From Rhizomicrobium sp. (GTDB taxonomy: Bacteria; Pseudomonadota; Alphaproteobacteria; Micropepsales; Micropepsaceae), in NCBI GenBank assembly GCA_037200045.1, contig JBBCHM010000002.1:248001-312000 (forward strand): a stretch of DNA of 64,000 nucleotides, in the 5' to 3' direction. Position 1 is the stretch's first letter. Each line of letters begins with the position of its first letter. The notes under the pieces are model-generated. The model did not search any database and was not told where the DNA came from. It was given only the letters and a program-made list of their open reading frames with translations. A program made the translations under genes and the position numbers. Of the stretch, positions 56,801-62,460 are shown piece after piece.

Positions 56801-59800
56801 CGCCCGTCAGGGTCGCGCCGGCACCGGCGGACAGCGTTCCTGCCGAGCTCCAGACCGGCGTCGGGGCATAATTGGAAACATTCGCGGACGGCAACTGGTT
56901 TGCGACCGGCAGGTCATACACGTCGGACGCGCCGGAAAGATTCAGCATAGCGCTCGGCGCAACGATCATATCGAGGCCGGCTTGCGCGATATCGAGCCCG
57001 CTAAATGTGACACTGCCCGAGGAACTGGCAGCCGTCAAAAGGCTTGCATAGGCCGACAGCATCTGGGGCCGGAAGATCTGTTGCCCCGGCAGCGCGATAT
57101 TCGGATCAGTCGAGAGCGAGCCGCCATCGACCATACGGCCGGTGACGATCGGCGCACCGGTCTTGGGATCGAGCGCATAAGGATTGCGGATGCTGGTGCC
57201 GGACAGGTCCGTCACGCTGCCGGGCGCCAGCACGACGCCCTGATCGGCATCGAGATCGCCGAGCAAATAGATCGCATATTGCAGAAAGTCGTTTCCGACG
57301 CCGGCCAATTGCGCATTGGTCACACTGCTCGAATAGGTGCTTGCCGCATTTTCGTCGATGCTGCCGTCCGGATTGACGGAGAAGATGTCGGACAGCGCGT
57401 GGATCCCCAGCGCCGTGTCATGCAGGGTTCCGTTGTATCCGAGATAGACCCCCGGCAGGACTTCCTGCTGGACGATATTGCCGCCCGCGATGCGGATAGT
57501 GCCCTCGTTGAGCAGTTTCGACACGGTGAGCGTCGCGCCCGCCGCGCCGGTAATGCTGCCGCCCTGAGCTACTTCCAGTTCGAGAAGACCGCCAAGCGTC
57601 AGATTGACCGGCCTGCTGTCCCAAGCGTTGCCTGGAACAGACGGTGTCAGCACCGAGAACAGGTCGCCGCCCGACGCGAGACCGCGCAGGGCGCTGGTCT
57701 GGCCGGCATCCAGAACGCTCGGCAGCATCGACTGCGTCAGTGCCAGCGTCTGGCCCGCGCCGACCGTCAATGTCTGGGTCGCCAGGATAGCGTCGGTGCC
57801 GCCCAGATCGTTGACGAACGGATTGGCGAAAATATCTGTCTTGTAGGAGGTGATCTTGTAGTTCGCGAAGCCCGCCGTGGAGAAGAAGTCGAGCGGCAGT
57901 TCGGTGGCGCTGGTGGTGGTGTCGCTGCCGAAGGCGATCTCCGGCGTGGTCAGGGTGAAGGTGCCGCCGCCGGCAAAGCCCTGGGCGTGAATCGCGGACG
58001 GGTCAATCTCCACGCGCGAATTGATCTGATCCGGGTTGATCGGAATATAGGGGTTGTTACCAAAACCGCCGGAATTGGTGAGGCCGTGGACACGGAAGCC
58101 GCTGGCGCCGGCATTGGTTCCAGGCGATGTGAGTTGGAAGTAGCTGGTCTCGTCATACAGGCTGAGGTCACCGCCATGCGCCGAAAGATCGAGCGCCCCC
58201 AGTTGGCCGACATAGCCGCCGCCGGAGACATCGACTGACGACCCGGCATTGATGTAGATGCTGCCGGAAAGGTCTGTCACCGTGGTCGGCGTTATGGCGC
58301 TACCCGTCGTGGTGATCAGCAGCGAGGCTACCCGCGGCGCCGCATAGATCGAGATCGATCCGCCGTCGAGCCAGGCAGACCCTTGCAGAGCCGCGTCGCT
58401 CGCCCCGTAATCATTGACCCAAAGCCCGCGCGTCGACAGCGTGCCGTTGACGACGACATCGAAGGAACCGACCGTTGCCGGTGCTTTCGAAAACACCGAA
58501 CCGCCGAGCGAGATCTGCCGGCTGTCGAATGTCTCGAGCGCGATATGCCCGGACGGTACGGAGACCGTGCCGTCCACCGTGATGGTACGGCCGGCCAGCA
58601 CATCGAACACGCCGCCGGGATTGAGCGCCACATCGGCCTTGGCAGTCACCGTCACCGCGCCGCTGGTATGCAGGGAAACCTGCGAAAGTCCGGAGGCGGA
58701 CAATGTCGCGTCCGACAGGTCGATGGTCGAAAGCTGTGCGATCGAAGGGACGGACGCCGGATCGCGCGTGGTGATTTTCATCGTGCCGTCGGGCGCTGTC
58801 ACGATCGACTGGCCGAACGCAAGGTCGGCGGCCACGGCCTGGTGATCGGAGGCCGCTTCCACCACGATATCCGCTCCGCCGACATAGGGGGCCGTGGCAC
58901 TCGATACGCCTGGTGGGTACGCGCTCAGAGCCTGGAAGTAGAGGAAGCCGCCCGCGGGAAGCTGGGAGTTGGCCCCCTGCATCAAGCGCTCATCGCCATA
59001 CACAGCGCTGGTGCCGGTCCCGGCCTGGCCGGCCAGTATCTGCTGCGGGCCCGCATAGGCGCCGGCATAGATCGTGCCGTCGAACATCGCCGCCGAAGCC
59101 TTGATCGTCAGCGAACCGGCGTCGCGGCCTTCGTTGAAGGTCGGCACCGCTTTCTGGCCGTTGCCGAACGGATCGGCGAAGGTTTCCGTCACGCCCCAAT
59201 GGGCATGGTCGACAACGCCGCCGGTATAAATCCCCACATAGGTATCGGTGAGATTGGCGGCGCCAATATCGACGATCCGGCCGTCCGAGGTGATGAGCTG
59301 AGTCGTCTTGACCATGCCGCCCTGATAGGTGACCCAACCGCCGGAAATATCGATGGTCGCGCCCGCCTTCACGATCACATCGGGTATGACGGTCCCGGTG
59401 TTCGAATATCCGGCGGCGCCGATGGTCACATTGCCGCCGGTGGTCATCAGTTCCGAAGCGCTGACGCCGACTTGCTGCTCGTAGCTCTTAGCGTCGATCA
59501 GCGGCGAGCCGATCCAGGCGACGCCATCGTCCCGCACGCCGGACAGGCGCGGATCGACCGTGACCGTGGCGCCGTTGAGGAAGCTGTCCTTGTAGGCGGG
59601 GCTGTCGGCGAGTTCGTTGTTCTTCAGCGGACCGATCTGAATCTGGTTGCGCGACGCCGGAACCAGCACGTCCTTCAAGCCCGCCACGTCGATCGTCGCG
59701 CCGGAATCGATGAAAACCCGTGAGTTCAGACCGATGCCATTGCCTATGCCCGCCGGGCTCGCCACATCGGAAGTGTCGCCCGGCACTTGCCCTATGTCGA

Positions 59801-61289
59801 CATCGGCCGATGGCGCATAGAGGAGCGAATTGGATTCGATGTTGATCGATGAAAAGATGCTCGAGTTCGCGTTGAGCGAGCTACCCAGATTTCCGATGAT
59901 GACTTCCGATGGCTTGAAATCCGCCAGCGACGTGGGGTCCTGCGGCACCGTTCCCGCATTGTCGTCCGGCGTGATGGCAATGAGGCTGGTGGGAGCGATG
60001 TCGATATAGGAGCCGGAAACCTGAATCGCGCCGTTGCGCGCCACGCTGGTGGTGGCGAACAGGCCGCCCTGGTTGACCGTCGCGCTTTGGACGATCTTGA
60101 CGCCGTCGGTGCTCGCGGAGCCCAGAAAGATCGAGCCGCGATCGCTTTGGATGATGCCGCCCGTATCGTTTTGCGCCAATGTGAATGCGCTCAAACCGAG
60201 CTCCGGAACTGCAATCAGGCCGCGAATGCCCGGCTCGGCGCTGCCGGCCGCGCCGGTCGCTTCCGTCAGAATCAGCGCGTCGCCGGCGGCCAGGATGACT
60301 TGGCCGTCGGTAGCGGAAAGCGTGCCGGCATTTTCCACCGCCGGGCCGGTCAGAAGGATATAGCCGCCATCGCCGCTGGTGATCTGGGCGCCGGCTTGTA
60401 CCGTCACCTTGCCCGTGCCCTGAACGCTCCCGACGCTGCTCGTGGCGATACCAGAGAAGGTCCCGGCGGTATTGGGAATAGCAAGGGTGTCGCCATAGCC
60501 GAGCAGGCCATCGGCCAGGAATTCCTGGTCGCGGTTGGCGATCGTACTTGGCCCGGCCACTCCATTGGCGTTCAGGGACCGGCCGACCTCGAGCGTCGAG
60601 GCGATCAGCGAATTGGTGTTGATCTGGCTGGTGCCGCCGAAAATGATGCCGTTCTGGTTGATGATCAGGACCGTGCCGTCGGACTTGATCGCGCCAAGTA
60701 TCTGGCTCGGCGCCGCGCCGGCGCCGACCACGCGGTTGAGCGCGACCCAGTCGGCATTGCCCTGCTGATCGTAGGTGAGCGTCGTGTCCTTGCCGACGTT
60801 GAAGGACTTCCAGGACAGGATGGCGCGACTCGCCGTCTGCTTGATGTTCACATCGACATGACCGCTCGCTTCCGTCGACTGGGTTGGTGCATTGGCGCCA
60901 TCCCAAGTGCTGGTGCCGGTCGTGTCCTGCGCCGCCGGAATCGGATTGTCGACGACCTGAAGGCCGCCTACGGCCAGACCGTTCGGTACGGTGCTCGGCG
61001 CTGAACCCGCCAGTGAACGCGCCGCGCTTTGCGCCGACTGCATCGCCTGAAGCGCCTGCGTGGTGCGCAGCAGCGAGTCTTGCGCGCGAGTCGCCGCGGC
61101 TGCCGACTGCTGCGACGCGGCAGTGGCCGCGGCCGCGGCGGCGGCCGGAGCTGGCAGAACATTGCCACGCAAGATATCGCCGGCTTGTGCGGAGGTCGCC
61201 GTCATGAGCGAAAGGATGCTGACACTGGCGAGCAACAAGGCACGGCGCGCGTTGCGGGCCGACTTCGTCTTTGATGAAAGCGCGCTCAC
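47856..61289 (-). CDS. Giant filamentous haemagglutinin-family protein with C-terminal DUF3739-like domain
   Basis: This 4,477-residue secreted protein starts at GTG 61,289, which has an AGAGGA ribosome-binding site 7 nt upstream; the ATG at 61,343 adds 18 residues. A signal peptide (ALLLASVSILSLMTATSAQA) is followed by an Ala/Gln-rich helix. The TPS-like haemagglutination domain has SRAILSWKSFNVGKDTTLTYDQQG and LIINQNGIIFGGTSQIN. Thousands of residues of irregular beta-helical repeats rich in Gly, Thr, Ala and Asp follow. The C-terminal 400 residues match the DUF3739 type (LPELTQRLFLNQVYFNELKQ, SIPSGYEGVLTLRGGSI, FTEQGGDIVMWSSNADLNAGQGPKT, SDVYLIAPRGTVDFGDAGVRVSGDLFVAAA). No TpsB partner lies beside it; a porin and a YbjN-like gene do. 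It is unlike the exoprotein at 12-25 kb (no GLUG or MBG repeats). Confidence 0.93.
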   Translation of the reverse strand: MSALSSKTKSARNARRALLLASVSILSLMTATSAQAGDILRGNVLPAPAAAAAAATAASQQSAAAATRAQDSLLRTTQALQAMQSAQSAARSLAGSAPSTVPNGLAVGGLQVVDNPIPAAQDTTGTSTWDGANAPTQSTEASGHVDVNIKQTASRAILSWKSFNVGKDTTLTYDQQGNADWVALNRVVGAGAAPSQILGAIKSDGTVLIINQNGIIFGGTSQINTNSLIASTLEVGRSLNANGVAGPSTIANRDQEFLADGLLGYGDTLAIPNTAGTFSGIATSSVGSVQGTGKVTVQAGAQITSGDGGYILLTGPAVENAGTLSATDGQVILAAGDALILTEATGAAGSAEPGIRGLIAVPELGLSAFTLAQNDTGGIIQSDRGSIFLGSASTDGVKIVQSATVNQGGLFATTSVARNGAIQVSGSYIDIAPTSLIAITPDDNAGTVPQDPTSLADFKPSEVIIGNLGSSLNANSSIFSSINIESNSLLYAPSADVDIGQVPGDTSDVASPAGIGNGIGLNSRVFIDSGATIDVAGLKDVLVPASRNQIQIGPLKNNELADSPAYKDSFLNGATVTVDPRLSGVRDDGVAWIGSPLIDAKSYEQQVGVSASELMTTGGNVTIGAAGYSNTGTVIPDVIVKAGATIDISGGWVTYQGGMVKTTQLITSDGRIVDIGAANLTDTYVGIYTGGVVDHAHWGVTETFADPFGNGQKAVPTFNEGRDAGSLTIKASAAMFDGTIYAGAYAGPQQILAGQAGTGTSAVYGDERLMQGANSQLPAGGFLYFQALSAYPPGVSSATAPYVGGADIVVEAASDHQAVAADLAFGQSIVTAPDGTMKITTRDPASVPSIAQLSTIDLSDATLSASGLSQVSLHTSGAVTVTAKADVALNPGGVFDVLAGRTITVDGTVSVPSGHIALETFDSRQISLGGSVFSKAPATVGSFDVVVNGTLSTRGLWVNDYGASDAALQGSAWLDGGSISIYAAPRVASLLITTTGSAITPTTVTDLSGSIYINAGSSVDVSGGGYVGQLGALDLSAHGGDLSLYDETSYFQLTSPGTNAGASGFRVHGLTNSGGFGNNPYIPINPDQINSRVEIDPSAIHAQGFAGGGTFTLTTPEIAFGSDTTTSATELPLDFFSTAGFANYKITSYKTDIFANPFVNDLGGTDAILATQTLTVGAGQTLALTQSMLPSVLDAGQTSALRGLASGGDLFSVLTPSVPGNAWDSRPVNLTLGGLLELEVAQGGSITGAAGATLTVSKLLNEGTIRIAGGNIVQQEVLPGVYLGYNGTLHDTALGIHALSDIFSVNPDGSIDENAASTYSSSVTNAQLAGVGNDFLQYAIYLLGDLDADQGVVLAPGSVTDLSGTSIRNPYALDPKTGAPIVTGRMVDGGSLSTDPNIALPGQQIFRPQMLSAYASLLTAASSSGSVTFSGLDIAQAGLDMIVAPSAMLNLSGASDVYDLPVANQLPSANVSNYAPTPVWSSAGTLSAGAGATLTGATILAHGGSAEAEGGTLALTDPVLVQHDPDLPTAGLVSADMIAAAGFDTLVATGSVSSSGDVTVDLGRGFFLQNRLYAGNTPPPIGVTPGDNLLPTVKAGGRLEIDAPYVSFISNIDGIINPAQGTPGTGSVVFNAQAIDITGDVLFDQSVASATLNASGDVRLIGVQPWENGFPGITIITPTLTLQGALAVNGDLTINAAQIYPTTGSSFVISSTKAGGTIAFGRSGAATPATPYSAGGNLTVEAANIVQGGVLRVPLGTLTLGTTAAVTGFAPATQTVTLTDGSITAVSANGLVIPYGTTTDQTEWYFTPTDADPLTAPPAKLLALAGAAVDIQSGATVDLSGGGDVFAYEFVPGTGGSRDVLDQRNPDEFTGNNGYQYPDHRQIYAIVPGLSSAPVAANDPIYSANYGSLSSVSGVGSRVYLSGGNGLAAGWYTLLPAQYALLPGGMRVVQETGAKSVVPGTNSKLTDGSLEVAGYFGDALSGARSSQVALFTVQSQAVVAKESNIAQTTGNSYFAALAAHGGVTTPQLPVDAGRLVINPGASLLVDSVLSTAAGTGGRGAQVDIGGSSFAILPSLPQDAPADGTLRITASSLTNLNADSLLIGGTRSDNPDGSTTLNVTAHDILVQNDATTPLSAGEILLAATSNVTVADGAVITARGTLSDTRTGAYQIGSAAIGGATGTGALLRVANGPERLVARVNNTNAASLTVGAATLSGNAVMFDSSGANNLSPSLIISGAKFVAIGAPRIGLGFDPATFDGLAVTGALETLLEQSGAQLTFRSQSSIDFADGTYDFGSVRFDAGAMAGRGGAVVINADTVSLGNVSAAGAVCNDCSAADGTLAINASQILFTDGALATKASVLTTNVPVTLAADTTFILPAGTALPLAGSTTVTDVLTVPTRVTVPAGTTLAIAAGTGIILPGGADGALANGTTVTLGNGGTILPAGSYVFPDGYRFVFSGTNSGGSNAAGTYATGTATSVQIPVNAQVSLSAPAQSALTNFFGGGVTLSAQKGIFAQGSGSLLDTGNAALTLRTPYIGDSAVPLAAGVNATIPDLAFSSTNAVTIDNAGAAAIPATTGIPGASITINGESVAISGSTVNATAGTVAITSATGITLANGATVQAPGYSQVFGDAVDPVTQDAPGGRVTLKALNGDIDLGTGTTVSVGGGKGIAGTLELLADKGTVDFGGTIDAHAPDGGGSFTLATSGAFDLATLGATANAQGFTKALDIRTQTGDLTLAQGQTLTAGSVSLTADGGLLTVAGTIDTSGVNGGNVDLYGAGGVTLAGSAVIDAHATGYAADDTRQAEAGNVTLGTVGTGAITVADGALINVAATRPGDRLVPYVTNGVTYYNYVQGDAGGTVTFRAPLIDQAGADTVNVSVASANSIVGAAAVALEGVKTWDLRALAAIANSGVTLDPATNTVIIDPRGDYFSNTATAGGLVPFIQNFDIFGDYSHLGGLAASSVFHATPGVSLAFDGNIEMDRNWNLAAGTVNTAGAIAAGLMKMETFKGVNGATVTTPYVVPGADAALFANYVSMVYRTGGSVYGEAPDVAFEASGNLTLNASINDGFFQFRDQTNPDYLAAIIPVSSALVTIPIGYYGPFLGLDPIIKTDGVFFAADRAAVMQSAAPTAQSGAVPYTIAGNAISPDKSGDPFGSAALFPLLANNAVADSASLKLVAGAAIDRSAAGALTASADPLAVDRTAAGLLSIGGNYTYSYGGQTVSVGYGNDLSQTYGQIFTASNVSSSSTWLSDVLAKSRSVSNSVTGGANLFYGTAGGQAPLIGSSADAKKIDQPGDLIIFNLNLSPNGTIPGSSIKPAGAFSSAALRDVAKISDPSNPQYDAYLHNLYVSNATTPTAGGDFFTVVDTSGDPYTSTVANKLYLVTSVKTAAYILQKYVDPLFNTTANVTTATVNSLVRTGTGSIGLAAAGTVDLTGGPRTQVPIYTATLGSIPPVQLGGAAVYTAGHPADTSVRTVLDPATGETVTVDPTALLQTGTNFSTNTTYDYGNLLTGEVASTGTVGVLIADDVYAEGGGDVSVTAGGDVLGRRDLSVGTALYYGSSHETWNGSSDEPWRTGAVSANTWAQIDPQLYRSGVGALGGGDIAIDAGGNVSDLTVTATDSLATANVTGGAAATKALMTFGRGDVSIAAGNNIVGGLVDVASGSGRIAAGGDIISAGLVNVAVSTSRNIGTLDSLLRLHLSDATVDITAGGSAAIQGVSALGPVQYVQNGSTSALASNLNAAALYSPNAALDIVANGSVRIPNGDDSLLTSANLQSPVVGQGRQAIYPGTLDVASLTGDLAIVPPASSGSSAAVLLMPSALGDLRLLAGGSIASGSIAMLDADPGTLPGLFTAYSGGPSVSFAGGTAPEPGTVPLTFPAVLPGTTSQQRLQQHRSAATHQDDPEPVRIYAGTDIGSTTGGLSLSLPKAARIEAGRDIINMMFFGQNLSATDITRIVAGRDIVGTSTLASPGTNKPVLATLEGNTFVIGGPGNFMLEAGRDLGPFLNSATTGTTTPISYGGGILSVGNEWNPWLPAQGANVTVLFGVAKGENYDGLRDYYLNPANVANLPDYLFEQVSVDSGDSPVTVSGTVADRSKPVYAPLLIQWMQQNEAVALTAAYGTTTITYQQAYTAFAQLPELTQRLFLNQVYFNELKQTSIPTSPSYLKYARGYQAVNTLFPAADGYTANELGGGSNGANTPIVTGNLDLRLATIETSRGGNIEILGPGGRVIAGSTVRTSAQAARRAYAGVGLLEGLQYNLVVAQFGNVSPISSIPSGYEGVLTLRGGSISTFTDGDFLLNQSRVFTEQGGDIVMWSSNADLNAGQGPKTSANFPPVQVIVDQNAFSQLDQVGATTGAGIAALRATPDSPESDVYLIAPRGTVDFGDAGVRVSGDLFVAAAQVANADNAQVGGNTFGVPTAVAVDTAGLEAASNAAAAGAQATPHFTPPPQTDLPSIITVEVLGYGGDNAADDEEKRRHGK

Positions 61290-61345
61290 GAACGGATCCT
61301 CTTCAATCTCACGAAAAACGCCGGACAAGCCGGCACTTGGCAACG

Positions 61346-61864
61346 CTATGCAGACGCGGCGCGGCTTTCATTCATGTCCGGCATCACGTCCACGGGCGCC
61401 GGCGAGCCCTCATTTGCCGCAAGACCGGCCACCGCCTCACGCAGATATCGCAGGAGATCCTGGACGAGGCGGTCCCAAAGCAGGACCTGAGCGTGAAGAT
61501 GGCTCATCGTCACGCCACCCAGGACGGAGATGTCCATGTCGAGCATGATCACGTCGCCGGCCAGATACAGGCGCGCATAACGCTTCGACGCGTTCCAGCG
61601 ATTGACGATCGAAAGCGGCAGGGTGCCCTGAACCTGCAAGGCCGCGAAAATATTCGCAGCCGCAAACGTCGGCGTGTCTCCGGAAAGCGGATCGGCAAGC
61701 CGCACATGGAAGGCCAGCCCGCCGGTGGACGAGCGGACCAGCCTTGCGCCATCGGTGTCGGTCACGATCTCCGCCCGATATCCCGCCCGCTGGAAGAGGT
61801 CGCGTATCGCATCCGCGTCGAGCGAATGGACCAGCTTGTCGAGGGCACGCTCATCCGCGCTCAT
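61346..61864 (-). CDS. YbjN-like (type III chaperone-fold) protein
   Basis: This 172-residue protein has the YbjN architecture: LDADAIRDLFQRAGYRAEIVTDTDGARLVRSSTGGLAFHVRL, then a loop with NIFAALQVQGTLPLSIVNRWNASKRYARLYLAGDVIMLDMDISVLGGVTMSHLHAQVLLW. The Asn-Arg-Trp-Asn block is the family signature. There is no signal peptide. YbjN-domain proteins share the secretion-chaperone fold. Lying between a periplasmic coiled-coil protein and a giant exported protein, it may help delivery of the latter, which is inference. Its ATG overlaps the upstream stop (ATGA). A gap of 56 bp to the haemagglutinin start contains that gene's ribosome-binding site. Confidence 0.85.
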   Translation of the reverse strand: MSADERALDKLVHSLDADAIRDLFQRAGYRAEIVTDTDGARLVRSSTGGLAFHVRLADPLSGDTPTFAAANIFAALQVQGTLPLSIVNRWNASKRYARLYLAGDVIMLDMDISVLGGVTMSHLHAQVLLWDRLVQDLLRYLREAVAGLAANEGSPAPVDVMPDMNESRAASA

Positions 61865-62460
61865 GGTTTCACCTTGTTGTCACGCAGTTTGTCGGCGTCG
61901 TCCTGCATCAAATTCTGTAGTTCCACGCGCTCGAGGCCGAGAAACGGTTCGTGCGAGGCCAGAGCGTCGCTCATGTCCTCGTCGCCATAACGGCGCAGTA
62001 TCTCGGTCGCGATGTCGAACAGCTTCTGGTTCTTGGCCTCGCACGCCGTCGCGCTTTTCTTGGCGACGTCGAGATCGGTCGCGAGCTGCGCACGCGCGCC
62101 CTCGGCAGCGCGCGCGGTCTCGGCTGCCGTGTTGTAGGCCGCCTGCCATCTGGCCGCGGTCTGGTTCTGGCCCGCCAATCGGCGGTTAAATTCGGCGGCC
62201 GCCCGCGCATAGGCCGCGCCGGCGTCGCTGGTCCGTTCGCCGCTTCCGCCCTCCGAGCGCAGTTTGGCGGCGTCCTGCTGTGCGGCCGCGAGCTTGGCCT
62301 GAAGCGATGCGATCTGTTCCTGGGCGTCGCTCAATTGCGCCGTGACGCCGCGCAGGGCATCGCGCAGCCGGGCTTCGGTCGCGTCGTCCGCCCCCGCAGG
62401 CGCGGTAGCGAACACGATCAGGACACAGAACGCCGCGAGGTATTTCGTTGCGCGCGTCAT
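61861..62460 (-). CDS. Periplasmic coiled-coil protein of porin/haemagglutinin operon
   Basis: This 199-residue protein has a signal peptide (TKYLAAFCVLIVFATAPAGADD). A long coiled coil (about 27-160: LRGVTAQLSDAQEQIASLQAKLAAAQQDAAKLRSE and later Ala/Gln/Glu heptads) is followed by a conserved-looking tail (LFDIATEILRRYGDEDMSDALASHEPFLGLERVELQNLMQDDADKLRDNKV). Its start overlaps the porin stop and its stop overlaps the YbjN start (both ATGA). No named family recognised. The context suggests a periplasmic scaffold or chaperone in export or envelope assembly of the giant protein. Confidence 0.75.
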   Translation of the reverse strand: MTRATKYLAAFCVLIVFATAPAGADDATEARLRDALRGVTAQLSDAQEQIASLQAKLAAAQQDAAKLRSEGGSGERTSDAGAAYARAAAEFNRRLAGQNQTAARWQAAYNTAAETARAAEGARAQLATDLDVAKKSATACEAKNQKLFDIATEILRRYGDEDMSDALASHEPFLGLERVELQNLMQDDADKLRDNKVKP

